A DNA stretch of 64,000 nucleotides from Artemia franciscana (lineage: Eukaryota; Arthropoda; Branchiopoda; Anostraca; Artemiidae), in assembly GCF_032884065.1 (NCBI RefSeq), contig NC_088867.1:29727252-29791251 (forward strand), written 5' to 3'. The translations under genes were made by a program, and so were the position numbers. Shown one piece after another: positions 46,840 to 58,779 of the stretch. The first letter of the stretch is position 1. Every line of letters starts with the position of its first letter. The notes under the pieces are model-generated. The model was not told the origin of the DNA and did no database searches. It saw only the letters and a program-made list of their open reading frames with translations.

Positions 46840-47290
46840 CTAATTCATACTTTCGAGTTAGGTTAGGGGACACTTCTGTTGGGAATGTAACCATTCTTTT
46901 CTGGTGCCCGACGAGATGGTGTTCTGTGACCATATCTCTTCAACGCGATTCTGTTCTTTCTCATATTACTTCATCATGTGTTAAGCGCCTGACAGATTGA
47001 TCTTACATTGCGTATACATATGATGTGTTACTTATTAGCCGTGCTAATTTTAGCCTAGTAAAATCGATATGCCTGATTTCTAAGCCTTCTGACGAAATAT
47101 GCCTGAAACTGAACACTGCAAAGTGTGTATGGCTAGTTTTTAATACTAAACGTGATTTAACAGCGAAACAGTGATTTAGATTGCTGATCATTTTCAGTTA
47201 AGCTTGTTTCTTCGTCTCGTTGGCTTGGGATCAATATTTGTCTTTCGTTTCTAATATCTGTTCTAGTTGCTGACGTTAAAAAAATAAATA
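46840..47290 (+). pseudogene. LINE reverse transcriptase scrap
   Basis: Around 47,020-47,170 a frame reads YDVLLISRANFSLVKSI and KLNTAKCVWLVF, the region around and after the catalytic YADD box with the DD damaged. Upstream, RDSVLSHITS resembles the QGSVLSPYLF motif. Deletions and stops show it is dead. It lies in intron 2 of the BRI3-like gene, in antisense orientation. Confidence 0.55.
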
Positions 47291-47999
47291 AATATAAAAT
47301 CAACTTAAGGCAGTCTGTGCAAAAATAGTCCCAAAACGAGGCCCTTTCTCCTCTTAAGTTTATTAAACTTTCTTCAACGTTAGAAAACGAAAGAAACGGC
47401 AGTGAAATGTAGAATTTCCAGAATTAAAATGTTGTGTCGGTAAATTACATGTTTTATAATTGGCTTCTAATCTCAATTACAGTTTTTATCAAAGAATTTT
47501 TTAGCCTATTGGCGACAATTTGACGCTGTTATTAAGAATTAGAAGTCTAAGAAAAAACATATTACGGAAGGTACGTAGATGAATAATTAAAGTTATGAAG
47601 TCGAAATTATAGTCTGAATGATCTAAAACCGAAAACAAAGTACATCATATAAATATTCCAGACTGTCTTTCAAACATCTTATAAAACAATTATCGAGGGG
47701 TTTTCAAACTGATTAATCTTTAAACAAACATACGATAAGCAAATGCCTCAAATATCGTCAAAATTGGTATTTATGGATTTTAAAGTCATGAATTGTTGTA
47801 TGAATTGTTACCCTTGGCAAAGAGTACAAGTAATGATCTTTGATTTCCGCAAAAGGTGATATTTTAAGATCTTTTTATATTTCCAAAACAAATATGAGAC
47901 TAAAGTCATGCTATGGATTCCTGAAATCAAAATGCAAAGTGTAACCTCCAAGTTTCACAATTGACTTACGATTTCTAACACTATAAAACACTTCGTGGT
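47291..47999. other. Intronic DNA, unassigned
   Basis: Part of intron 2 of the BRI3-like gene. No repeat family or RNA recognised. Confidence 0.4.
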
Positions 48000-48610
48000 A
48001 ACTAAGTGTAAGTAAGGAGCAATCCAGCTCAATAGTGATCGAAACTCTAAAAATAGAATTTTGATACTAATAGATATATCAAAAGAATTGGATTTTTATG
48101 CTGATTCCAAATATCTAAATTTCATCAAGTCTAATCTTGCCCACCAAAAGGTATGAGCCTGAAAAAATTAACCATATTTTCAAAAAAAGTGGGAAACACC
48201 CTCTGAAAGTCAGAGAATCTTACTGAAAATCACACCGCCCGATTCAGCGTATCAGAGAACCTTACTGTAGAAATTTTAAGCTCCTATCTAAAAAATTTGG
48301 AATTTTGTATTTTTTGCCAGAAGAAAGATCCCGGATGTTCTATAACATCGCGAGAGGGCTCATTCGAACAGAAATTAAAAGTCCTAGTGCCCTTTGTCAG
48401 TGACTCAAAAATTGGAGGGCAACTAGGCCCCCTCCCACGCTCATTTTTTTCCCAGAGTCACCCGATCAAAATTTTGAGATAGCTATTCTCTTCCGCATAG
48501 TCGAAAAATTTTATAATTATGTCTTTGAGGATGATTTAATTCCCCACGGTCCCCGGGGAAGGGCTGCAAGTTATGAACTTTGCCCATTGTTTACATAATA
48601 GTAATGGTTA
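48000..48610 (-). repeat. R1 repeat fragment, inverted
   Basis: The R1 terminal end is read backwards (AGTGTAAGTAAGGAGCAATC, then CTCAATAGTGATCGAAACTC) as far as the TTTACATAATAGTAATGGTT module. The palindromic half of R1 is missing. Confidence 0.8.
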
Positions 48611-48619
48611 TAATATAAT

Positions 48620-48890
48620 AATTTATAGGATCGATAAATTTCCGGTTTTCCGGATGAAGAATGATAGACTGCCAAAAATTGTCCTTGTTGGCGAACCCCC
48701 TAGGGCCAAACGAAAGCAGCTCCTCCTGGAATGTGGTGAGATAGGTGATTTAGAAATGAAAGACTTAAATGAAATAAGAAGTTCTCGGGAGAGTATAAAG
48801 AGGGATGCTTTGAATAGATTGGGATGGAGGAGAAGTATCCGTAGCTGTGTTGGCCTCTGGCGACTTGGTGATGCAGTGAGTGGTTAACAG
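48620..48890 (+). pseudogene. C-terminal scrap of a LINE ORF2
   Basis: The frame around 48,630-48,887 reads FRMKNDRLPKIVLVGEP, RAKRKQLLLECG and a closing RDALNRLGWRRSIRSCVGL. This matches the final part of a common group of LINE proteins (HVLRM...LP...GKR...GRP...W...LRW). It directly follows the R1 fragment and lies in intron 2 of the BRI3-like gene. Confidence 0.6.
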
Positions 48891-49083
48891 TAGTATGGTA
48901 GTAGCATGTTTGATTACCTTAAGTTTGTACACAGTACTTGTAACATAGGGCATACATGCCAATTAGACCTCAAAGGTGATATTCCAAAGATTTGCAAGTT
49001 AGTTTTCTTTAAAAAAAAACTCATTTTATTAGCAGACTTAGCATTCCTTGTAGCATTTATTCAAAATATGTTTTTACACTTAC

Positions 49084-49241
49084 CCTACAACTCGGACAAC
49101 CATTGGCTAAAATAACTGTAGTTGATGGGACAGTTTGGATCCGGACAACTTGAGGTTGAGGCTGAGGTTGATATTGTGGCTGGGGCTGAGCATAGTTGAA
49201 TCCTATCGGAGGAGGTTCTTGAGAAGAATAAGGAGGTGGTG
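49084..49241 (-). CDS. BRI3: BRI3-like membrane protein, exon 2
   Basis: 158 bp between the acceptor ATTTTCTTTTGCAG (ending 49,242) and the donor AGG/GTAAGT (intron from 49,083 down). With the last base of exon 1 it completes an Ala codon, then encodes 52 residues: a Pro/Gln/Tyr-rich cytosolic part (PPPYSSQEPPP, then a QP-rich run) followed by VPSTTVILANGCPSCR. The PPPYS motif can be bound by WW domains and is common in this family. The ending matches the family's conserved VV-GGCPVCR region and gives the first Cys pair of the split zinc site. The exon ends in phase 0. Confidence 0.82.
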
Positions 49242-49954
49242 CTGCAAAAGAAAATATAAGATTTTTTTCAACACTAATAAGCCTCAATATTAAATTTTTG
49301 TTTCAAGGCAAAGAACCAAAAAAGGCGACATGAAGAAAACATTGTCAGCAAACAAATGTAAAAAGATAAAACAACGGTTAATAGTTACAACATTCCAATT
49401 GCCTAATTTACACACTGCATAGAGTAGTTGAAACGGAGGGGATTATGGGAGGGAGTTAGAAAATAACTTCCATGTGGTTACTTGACAATCCTCTTGTAGC
49501 CCATTATAAAGGCAAAGCCTCGGCTGCAGTTCTTCAAAGTCCTTTGAGCTATTCGAAAAATGTAGTAAAGGAAAGCGAAAAATATGAAAACAGCCAAATA
49601 GCTTCTTTTGATAATATGAATAGAAAGAAACAGACAAATGTATTAAAAAATTTGTAACTTCTATTTTGCAAATTGCTTCTTTTTTACACATAGGCAAGAA
49701 TGATGTCTTTTCAAAAGAGCAAAAATAAGGTGATGTTCAGACGCTTGACCTGGTTCTGGATTAAGTCTGAAAGTCTTCCTCAGATGGGTCAGCAGTTTCA
49801 AATCCTGTCTGGAGAGACTTCTTTCACCATTGTTGAAGATTTAACCAATCAGATCCATAAGAATCAGCGGAACCTTTTGAATAAGGACATAACATTTAAG
49901 GCTCTAATTTTGTGGTTCTGATTTATTCTGTAATAAAAACCAGGTATTTTTGGA
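49242..49954. other. Intronic DNA, unassigned
   Basis: Left end of intron 1 of the BRI3-like gene. Short open frames on both strands here have no recognisable motif. Confidence 0.4.
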
Positions 49955-50330
49955 TTTTAGTGTAGAACTCGTTCAGACAAAATTTTGAGACACCCATTTT
50001 GTTCAGAAGAGTAGAACGGTCCAGTAACTATATCTAAAGGGATTTTGGGTATGTCAACCCCCATCATTATGCTATTGGCCCATTATGCTTTAAAACTAAT
50101 AAAAAGCCACTGCGTGTATGGTTGCCAATAAGACACCTCAGAAATATATCGAGAACGACTGAGAGTATTAAGTTGAAACTTTCGGGGGCTACTACTATTA
50201 TTACTTTTACTCTTATAACTTAAATAAATCAGAAGAGTGTAAGTGCATCCAGGTTGTCAAAGAGCATATAAAGAATTTTTGGGGAATGATACTAAATTTT
50301 ATTTTTCAGGTCAACTTGAGGAGGTATAAA
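49955..50330 (+). repeat. R4 repeat fragment
   Basis: Matches 16.38-16.56 kb (AAAATTTTGAGACACCCATT, GAACGGTCCAGTAACTATAT, GCCACTGCGTGTATGGTTGC) and has the same ACTACTATTATTAC tract as the larger R4 copy. Confidence 0.7.
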
Positions 50331-50459
50331 ATTAAATTAAACAATACTATTTGTGTCAGGATTAAAAAATTTGAAAAAGTTTCTCCAACATACAAATAGC
50401 AATTCGAGCTCTGGATTCTTATTGAATAAAAATCGAAAAGATATAATTTTTTTCCATTA

Positions 50460-50910
50460 AGATGACTATGTCAATAATCAACGAACCGAAATTTATTTTT
50501 TCAATATTTTCCGTAAAACGAGTTTTTCAAAGAAAAGCAAAGAGCTCCATGAAACCAAAAATGAATAGAAATAAAGTCAAATAATCTGCCAAGCTTAAAA
50601 CTACCACAAATCACCATCAATAAATAAATGAAACCCAAAACGAACAGAAATTTTAATAATTGACCGAGTCAAACTCAGAATGAGCAGGCAATTAACATGA
50701 ATAGGGCTGACAACCCCCATGCCTTCCCTAGATAGGAATGTAATTTGCACTTTACTGAAAACAAAATAAACTTTAAATATTTTCAATTTTTTTACTTTAA
50801 TAAATAAAAAAAAATGGTAATACATGGGGGTTGTCAGCCCTACTCATGTTAATTTCTGCTCGTTTTGAATTTGACTCAGTTATTTATTGTAGTAACAGAG
50901 AAATGGCTAA
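50460..50910 (-). repeat. R3 repeat with terminal palindrome, inverted
   Basis: About 50,640-50,720 and 50,822-50,900 are inverted copies: CATGAATAGGGCTGACAACC against GGTTGTCAGCCCTACTCATG. The left flank is the inverse of the 16.6-kb and 62.5-kb R3 copies (AAAGAGCTCCATGAAACC). Confidence 0.8.
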
Positions 50911-52600
50911 ACTAATAATCAAAATTGTTATATCTATGAGAAGCTAAGCGATTATTCTATGTAATACCTTACACCCCATTGAAAACTAAAAAGAACTAAA
51001 ACAGAAAAGTAAGAAAAAGTATGTTTATTTGCCAAAAAAAAATCAGAATTCCATGGGACCGTTGGTTCAAATTTTGAACTTCTGGTATAGTTTCCAAAAC
51101 CTTCACAGTCCGCAAGCACACAGGTCAAAAATAGCGAGACTGGGAGCTTACGCAAATGAAGCATGTGGATCAAATTATCCACCCTATTGTTGAGGAAAAT
51201 ACCTGCAGCAACAGTCCCAAAAAAATATATAAAATATTCCAGGAGCTATTATGTCTTCTTTATAAGAGGGAAAAAGCAAGCTTTAGCTTACACGCAAGCA
51301 CACTAACGAGGCGAATTGATACTGAAGCTAAGTAATTTGCCAATGACAAGATTCGGGTCTAGGTCAAAGACCCAGGACGAACCCATGTTTAAAGCGAACG
51401 TTCTTGCAGAAAAGAATAGGAGGAAGAGATCGATCTGATGACTGCAAATATAAAATTCCAGCTAGTGTCTGACATTTTATACTTAATTTCAGGATCTGAT
51501 TTTAAAAAGAACTTTATTAGCAATAAAAGATTGATCTGTCAGGTTAATATTTGATGCATTTAATACAGAGAATTGTTGGATTCCTGTGACAGAGATTCAC
51601 TATCAACAAACAGCAGAGGAAGTTAAACTCAACAGCTATTTTGGCAGAATTCAAGGGTTTATCGTCCAATTCCACTCAAAGTGGTTTTTCTATGCTTCTC
51701 TATGTAACTAATTTTTTATACAGATGCATTTTACAGCTAAACAATAAAGAAGGTAGTTTTCTTGTAGACCAAGCAGTATGATAAATGCTAACATTACGTT
51801 AGTTATTTATAAAATAGAAGTAGTCTGAAAATTATTAGCAGGCTGGTAAATAATCTGTCACCAGCACTCGCTTCCCCACCAATAAATGAATATTGGCAAG
51901 TAGCACCCCTGTATCCAACAGGAAAGTCGCAAAGTTCAACATCATCATGTTAAAAAAAAACTAATACTACTGTGATGAAAAGAAATTGAGTTGTTTGTAA
52001 ATACATAGGTTCCTAAAATCATGCAAACTGAAAATCCTTACTCGTCTCTGATTCTAACAAAGTGTGACGCGTCCACAAACTATGATTTTCACGTTTAGTA
52101 TATTTTAAGCTTTCGTATCTATTGCAATATTAGCCTCACATTCGTAGTCAGCAAGCAAAGTAATCTTTATAAACCAGTGTTGCGCGAAGTCGAAGACCAT
52201 TCAGGAGATATGGGAGGGTTATGATCCAGGGGCCTCGATATGAGCCCCTCGTTCACTCAGATTGAAAATCCTTGCATGGCAGTAATTTCAAAAAGCTGTA
52301 ACATGTCAATCTTTGTGTTAGAATTAAGATCATTTGAGTAATATTACAGCTTTGGGACTTCCCTATTGTACCAGCCGCCTTGATTGAAAACCTTGCCGAC
52401 ACAAGAGTTTTCTTTTCACTTGAACGTAAGGACCAACATCGGAACCAAAAACGAACAGAAATTATAATGTACAAGACGGAGACTGCAAATCCTCAAACCA
52501 ATGTTGTTTTTTTTTTGCACTAATTTTTTTTCAATGCATCAAGAGAACAAAAGAACAATGTAATTGATTAGCAACAATTTTGGATTTTACTAGAATTTTT
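50911..52600. other. Intronic DNA, unassigned
   Basis: Within intron 1 of the BRI3-like gene. No gene, RNA or repeated family recognised. Confidence 0.4.
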
Positions 52601-53010
52601 GTATCATGTAAGGAATATTTTTGTTTTGTACGAACCATTTTTGATTTTCTTTCAACTTTGTGTATCCTAAACTATGTTCTATGTCGTTAGCATTTTTTGT
52701 GTTTTAAAGCAAGTATTTAGTATTTTTGCAGCAACTATTTTTCATTCTGTTAGAACTATTTTGGATTTGTGTACAGTATTTTTTGTATTTATGAGAATAA
52801 TTTTGTTTTTGTACGAACTGTTTTGGATTTTATTTGGACTTTTTGTATTTGCAAGAATTATTTTTGTTTTGTATGAACTATTTTTGGATTTTGTTTAAAC
52901 ATTGTTGTATTCTGAAGAACTATTTTGGATATTGTTAGACGTTTTGTGTTTTGTAACAAGTATTTTGCAGCAACCACTTTCTATTCTGTTAGCACTATTT
53001 GTGTCTCCCA
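52600..53010. repeat. Degenerate T/G-rich tandem repeat
   Basis: Recurrent words TTTTTGTATTT, GAACTATTTTTGGATTTT, TTGTACGAACT and AGAATTATTTTTG follow each other in variable order, giving impure units of roughly 60-75 bp. The weak Phe/Leu-rich frame in this stretch is a by-product. Confidence 0.65.
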
Positions 53011-53259
53011 GGTGTGTGTGAAAACGTTGCGTTGTGCCATTCTGCTCTCGAGATTGGAGTTTTTCATGCCCTGGATCTATTAAACTTGGGGAAAGTAACG
53101 TAAAATATGAAAAAATTATTAGAATATGGAAAATCATCGCTTAAAATCTTTAAAAGCTAGTTTGTCCTTAGTCAAAATGGCCCTCAGATATAATAAACTA
53201 GCTATTGTCGATGAACAGCCTTAGTGTACCAGTGAAAGCCCCATAAAATCTTTGAGCCA

Positions 53260-53450
53260 ATGGAGCTTGGAGCGTAATTGTTGGAGTCGGAACCGTGGAA
53301 TTGGGGGACAAAAGCGTGGGAGCCGGAACTGACGGAACCAGAATTGGTGGAACCGTGACTGGGATTGGAACCGGGGTCAGAGCCAGCAGAATTAGATTTG
53401 GAATCGCTTTAAGTGGGGCTAGAAGCGGGGGAAGCGGAATTGGATATCAT
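53260..53450. repeat. Degenerate GGAACC-type repeat
   Basis: A G-rich stretch with irregular repetition of GGAATTG, GGAACCG and GGAGCCGGAACTG every 12-20 bp. It stands out from the AT-rich surroundings. Confidence 0.55.
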
Positions 53451-53479
53451 TGTATTTAAAAAACCTAAAAATACCTATG

Positions 53480-56050
53480 GGTAATATGATTGGCTTGTAA
53501 AAACACAAAGCAATGGATTTGACGTATGATTCATATTAAGAAAATATCTGAAAACACTTTTGGAATGTTAATAGTTGCCATAGGGTGCCACGAGCCATGT
53601 TCCCACTGTCACAATAAAAAACATCTGTCAGGATATTCAAATGTCAGAAAACGCTTAAGTGTTGATGCCAGGTGTCACAAAGTGCCATCGGACAGCCAAA
53701 TTGTGCCACGCTGGCGTGAATTGCCACGACTCATCAGAAGAAACACTATTGGGAATTTTCCTTTAAGTTTAAACGATCGATTTTAGTGCATACGCTTTGC
53801 ATGTTTTTTTTTTGCAGAAAAATGGTTGAAAATTCCTTAGGAACGATAGTATAAGCCAGAGGGTGCAACGGGCCAAGAATAGAGTGTCAGGGTGGCGTCA
53901 ATTGTCTTGGACTGTTATTTTCTAACGATGAATTGGAAAGTCCAGTTGCTCAAACAAAAATAATGGTCGATTTTAATTTATTGGGCTATTTTTATAGGAA
54001 AATGCTTTAGGAATAAGTGGTAAGCCCGTAGTTCAAATAAAAAAAAAACATCTATAAGGATATTCAAACGTGTAAAAACACTTTAGAAAATTACATTGTG
54101 TGCCAAACGAACCCCACAGACCATCTGTATAATGCCATGGTAGACCGTGAACAACCATGGGGGCATTTTGGTGGGATTGGCTAGCGAAAACGCAAACCAA
54201 TGGATTTAAAACATGATTTATATCAATAAAATGGCTGAAAGTGTTTTAGGAATTATAAATAAGTATCACAGGGGTTACTTGACACTATTACCGAGAATGC
54301 AGAGAATGTCGGGCTAAAGATAAACATTGACAAATCGAAGTGCATGGCCATCACAACCTCGCCACTTGTTCTCCATTGCAAAAACAAGGATCTAGAACAA
54401 GTCCAGGAGTTCAAGTACCTGGGTAGCTGGATTGATTGTGATGGAGAGATCTCGACCGAGATTAAACGTATAATTGGACAAGCTACAGGTGCCTTCAATA
54501 GATTGAAGCCTATTTGTAGAAGTAATAAATATTCAATGCGACTGAGGCTTCGACTCTTCAACAGCAATGTACTCTCAATTCTCCTTTACGCAAGCGAATG
54601 TTGGAAAATAAACACCCAGCTTGGAAAAAGGATCCTTGCATTTGAAAATATGAGCCTCAGAAGAATGTTAAATACAAGCTGGCAACAAAAAATTACAAAT
54701 GCAGAAATACGCAGAAAAACAGGTCAACCTCCAGTCATTGAGTTGCTGAAAAGAAGGCAGTGGACATACCTGGGACACGTTCTTCGTATGGAAGAGAGCC
54801 ACCTTTCTCGAACAACCTATGAATGGAAGCCAGATGGTAGAAGAAAGAGAGGCCGCCCCAAAAATACATTGAGACGAACACATGACCGAGATCTGAGGAA
54901 GGCCGGCACCTCACTAATACCTGAATGGGAAGACGTCATCGCTGCAGCACCAGTGCGAGACGAATGGAGAGGCTTTGTCGACGCCCTATGCGCCACCGAT
55001 GGCGCTGGAGGAACTAAGGTCTAAGGTAATCACAGGGGTGCCATTGGCTACCCACAGAGTGCCATGGTGGTGTGAACTGTTAAAAGAGCCTTAGGAATGA
55101 TATTGTGCACCACAGGGTGCCACGGGACAGCCAGAGAGTACCACGGTGGCGTGAACTTCTTGGACTATCATGTTCTAACAATGATACGGAAAGTACTGCT
55201 GTTCAAATAAAAATAACGGTCAAAATTAGTTTTTAGGGCTATTTTCGTAGGAAAATGGTTAAAAATGCTTCAGGAACGATAGTATATGTCACATGGGCAC
55301 CGCAAGCCACCCATAGAGTGCCACGGTGGCGGGATCTAAAATGGTTGAAAATCCTCTAGGAATGATATTGTGCGCCACAGGGGTGCCACGGGACAGCCAT
55401 AGAGTACCACGGGATGTGAACCTCTTGGACTATCATGTTCTAACAATGAAATGGGAAGTCCCGCATTTCAAATAAAAATAACGGTCAGTTTCAATTTATA
55501 GGGCTATTTTCGTAGGAGAATGGTAAAAAAATGCTTGAGGAACGATACTATATATCGCAGGGGTACGTTCTAACAATGAAATGGAAAGTCCCGCTGTTCA
55601 AATAAAAACAATGATCAACTTTAGTTTATAGGGCTATTTTGGTAGAAAAATGGTTGAAAATGCTCTACAAATGATAATACGTATCACAGGGGGTGCCACG
55701 GTCCAGCCGTGGTGTGCCACGGTGGCGTGAACTGTCTTGGACTATCACATTCTAAGAACGAAATGGGAAGTCCCGCTGTTGAAATAAAATGAATGGTCAA
55801 TTTAGTTTATAGGGCTGTTTTTGTAGGAAAATGGTTAAAAATGCTTTAGGAAGGTGCCACGGGCCAGTAATAGTGTCCGACAGTGGCATGAACTGCCATG
55901 AGGGTATCACGGAGGGTTGGCTTGCGAAAACACAAAGCAATGTATTCAAAGCATAATTTATATCAAGAAATATCTTTAAAACGCCTTAAGAATGATAATA
56001 TGTATCACAGGCCAGCCAAATAGTGCCACAATGGGAATGAGGTGTGTTGA
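53480..56050. repeat. Degenerate ~180-bp satellite (GTGCCACGG type)
   Basis: Units share TTCTAACAATGAAATGGAAA, AGGGCTATTTTCGTAGGAAA, ATGGTTAAAAATGCTTTAGG and CACAGGGGTGCCACGG followed by GAGTGCCACGGTGGCGTGAA. Marker starts lie at about 53,920, 55,168, 55,436, 55,567 and 55,750. A longer variant has TGGCTTGTAAAAACACAAAG at 53,490, 54,179 and 55,919. A LINE fragment was inserted at 54,276-55,028. It lies in intron 1 of the BRI3-like gene. Confidence 0.75.
54276..55028 (+). CDS. LINE ORF2 C-terminal part, intact frame with target duplication
   Basis: Open frame from about 54,277 to TAA at 55,022-55,024. It covers the end of the reverse transcriptase (NVGLKINIDKSKCMAI, FKYLGSWIDCDG, VLSILLYASECWKI) and the conserved C-terminal region (GQPPVIELLKRRQWTYLGHV, GRRKRGRPKNTLRRT, closing FVDALCATDGAGG). 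The insertion is flanked by ATCACAGGGGT at 54,265-54,275 and 55,029-55,039, an 11-bp target duplication of satellite DNA. There is almost no 3'UTR: the copy ends in a short repeat (CTAAGGT, twice) right at the stop codon. The domain order is that of RTE-like or related elements; I cannot fix the clade. Truncated at the 5' end, so not autonomous. Confidence 0.88.
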
Positions 56051-56390
56051 TGCTCGAATACCGAAGGAAATATGCAAATCAATGTTTCAAACTTTGGTTT
56101 TTCTCGAAACGAGATGAAAATAAACAAATCCATGCTTCAAAACGAGTTGCGTTTGCTTAAAAAATATGGATGTTTGTGACAAAAAATGGATTCGTTCTTG
56201 AAATACAACTTATGAGACCCAGAGTGTCACATGTCAAGAACAGTCACTGCTTATAGATGGTAATTCATTTCTTGTTATCTTGTCTAATGGTTTCATCGTT
56301 TGCTCTGAGCAATAGATCAAACAAACAGTAGCATCACTCTCATTCAAATTTACCACAAACTATAATTTAACATCCGCGTGTGTGTCAAAT
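56051..56390. other. Intronic DNA, unassigned
   Basis: Between two repeat blocks in intron 1 of the BRI3-like gene. A direct repeat of the AAAC-GAGATGAAAATAAACAAAT kind is faint. No gene seen. Confidence 0.35.
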
Positions 56391-57060
56391 GTGTAACAAT
56401 AATACACTTTAAACATGCATAAGTATTACATAACACCCACGTGTGCACAATACGTCATCCTCAGTTAAAACCAGGGGTTCCACACTCGACTACCGGCCCC
56501 GTGAGGGTTTTTCCTACTTGGTCCTCGTAGGTTTTGAAACAATTAACACAGCAACCTTGTAAGAATTCTCGAAGAAAAAACGCATTAAAGAAAAGAATGT
56601 CTCGAGGAAAACAAGTTTCTTGAGGAAAAAAAAATCTCAAAGAAAAAGAAATATCTCGAAACAAAAAAAACACCTTGAAGAAAAAACACTTTGAAGAAAA
56701 AAACACCTTGAAGAAAAAGAAAAACGCCTTGAATAAAAATTATATCGAAAAAAAATATTGTTCTTAGTTATTACATAACACCCATGTGATCACCATCCTA
56801 AATTACAAGGGGGGTTCCTCACTTGAATAGTGGCCGTGAGCTCTAGCAAAACAAGTCACGCGAGATTACGTCACCCTCAGTTACGACCGGGGGTTTCCCA
56901 CTTGACTAGGGCCTCTTGAGCTCTAGCCAAACATGTCCACGCGAGATTATGACATCCTCTGTAAATTTGCATAGGTAATCAATTACGTAACAATCAAGGA
57001 AAAACACTCCCTACAGTATTACATAACACTCAGGTGTGCATAATCAATAACACCTACGTC
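56391..57060. repeat. Irregular tandem repeat with ACCCACGTGTG and GACCGGGGG motifs
   Basis: ATTACATAACACCCACGTG (56,427 and 56,768 region), GTCACCCTCAGTTACGACC, CCCACTTGACTAGGGCC and GAGCTCTAGC-AAACA occur two to four times with spacing of about 90-110 bp. Between them, 56,570-56,740 is a purine-rich tandem repeat of about 20 bp (CTTGAAGAAAAA type). Confidence 0.65.
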
Positions 57061-57149
57061 TTGAGGGAATCACTGTTAAACTTCTTCGTGATTTAAGGCG
57101 AAGAAGAAAAGAGTAACACCTATGTGTGTTTTAAGGTGCCTATGGGGAT

Positions 57150-57390
57150 ACTACTGCTGCCCACTCCTCAATACCTTGGTCTTTGCGCTAAAGTTTGACT
57201 TTTTGTCACATTTCTTTAAGAAAGACAGCTCAAACACAAACACAGCTAATAAAAAATTTTTAAAGTACTAAACAAATTTAGTGTAAAGAGCGAGGTATTG
57301 AGGAAAGGGCAGCTCCCCTCCTCATATACAGAACAATTTCTGTTCGTTTTATGTTTTAATTTTGCGCCTTATTTTCGATTGAAAAAACAT
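57150..57390. repeat. R1 terminal palindrome alone
   Basis: Left half has CTCAATACCTTGGTCTTTGC and right half AAAGAGCGAGGTATTGAGGA, followed by AATTTCTGTTCGTTTTATG. No other part of R1 is attached. Confidence 0.8.
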
Positions 57391-58262
57391 GTTTTCTGAA
57401 ATTTAATTGTTTAAATTGGTGTTAAATGGAAACTTACACAACCATATGCATCTTCAAAAATTAGGAAATTACCATAACTAAATTTTTAGTGAAAAAGACC
57501 TTCATACAGCAGTTTGATAGATTTACACTTAGCGGGTGCGAAATAGGGGACGCATCTGAATAATCAGCAGAAAATGAGCGAAAAAATATATTACGATGTA
57601 GCTCTTGAAACTGTAAGTCTCCTGATTGCTGTAACAAAAGACAAAGACTGCCTTGAATCTAAACTATGCATTAATATGGATATTATACAAGTTACTCGAG
57701 GTTAAAAGCTTCAAATTATCAGTTAATTGGCTTACATTCAAAAACATATTTTCTTAGGAGGGCCAATTAGGATATCCTTTTCTGTTATATTTATACCTTT
57801 AGTTGACTATACCAATAGAATACTTTTTTTCTCCTCATTTGAAAATATCACTTTTATTACTGTATTTTTACATATTCCCAAGAGCTTATATTGGTTCAAC
57901 AGCCCAACTGAACATAACGTACGGTGTTACAGCCATTTGGTTGGGCTTGTTTGTACACAGGTAATGTTTCCGCTTGTTTTTTTTTTCATGGCAGCAAAAG
58001 AGAGAATTCACGTAGCGAAAAATCTTATTGTATAATAAACAATCGAAAAATCGTAGAAAATGGAGCCAAAGGAGAAATTTTTTGTTTTTTATGTTCTTAG
58101 TGCTTTAAGAATAATTTTTTCCCTAGAGGCAGGGGTGTCAATTAGAGGGGGAATCTCCATACCTATGTTTCTAAGAAATACCTTTTTTAGTATTTAAAAA
58201 AAAAGGTAAAGAATAGGGCATTAGACTTACCGCTCAAATGCTAGGCTACCATTTCAGAATAT
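57391..58262. other. Intronic DNA, unassigned
   Basis: AT-rich, in intron 1 of the BRI3-like gene. A 102-residue frame at 57,727-58,035 is rich in Phe/Ile and has no recognisable motif. Confidence 0.4.
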
Positions 58263-58600
58263 TCATTTTCCCTTTTTCTTTGATATAAAGGTAAAGGTAA
58301 AGAATACGGCATTAGACTTTACAGTCCCTACCGGCGGTGCTTATTTCCGTTTCTGGGCCCTTCAGCCAAGAAGTGCAATGGGGAGTTGGGGACCAACCAT
58401 CCTGTGTTTTCGCAAACCCTTCCTGTTTACCTTCCCCAGATTTCTCCAGGTACCTACTTAGAGCTGGTTCGACTCTGGCTAAGCTTACAGAGTCACGCCA
58501 CTGACCCCCGTCCCAAACTAAACAATTGGGTACACTGGGATTCGAACCCTCGCCCTCTTAGACAAAGGATCCTGAATCCAGCGCACCAATAAAAAACTGC
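58263..58600 (-). mobile_element. tRNA-derived SINE
   Basis: The minus strand from about 58,592 reads GCGCTGGATTCAGGATCC followed by AGGGTTCGAATCCCA, a tRNA-like anticodon arm and a perfect Pol III B box (GGTTCGAATCC). A non-tRNA body of about 250 bp follows (AGTGGCGTGACTCTG and CTTCTTGGCTGAAGGGCC). The loop suggests a Leu-type tRNA ancestor, but the 5' part with the A box is missing or decayed. A duplicated GGTAAAG-GAATA-GGCATTAGACTT at 58,205 and 58,290 marks its far end. Confidence 0.7.
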
Positions 58601-58779
58601 CTCTTTTGGATTTTGAAAATACTATTTTTTTTGTATCTTCATAAAAAATTTGAATCCCCCCCCCTACATTTTTGTAATCAGTGCCCCTAGAAGGGTCTCA
58701 AAAACTATTGAAAGGCTCAATTCTACATATTCTCTATAATAGATATTCTCTGTAAAAACATGTTCCCTATTTGAAAATG

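Noticed and set aside
48573-48887. 104-residue frame as a host gene
   Set aside because: Its first third is R1 DNA and the rest matches the C-terminal part of LINE proteins.
56461-56706. Phe/Lys-rich minus-strand frame
   Set aside because: It is the translation of a purine-rich ~20-bp tandem repeat.
57727-58035. 102-residue frame as a membrane protein gene
   Set aside because: Phe/Ile-rich composition is expected from AT-rich DNA; there is no motif and no splice or poly(A) support.
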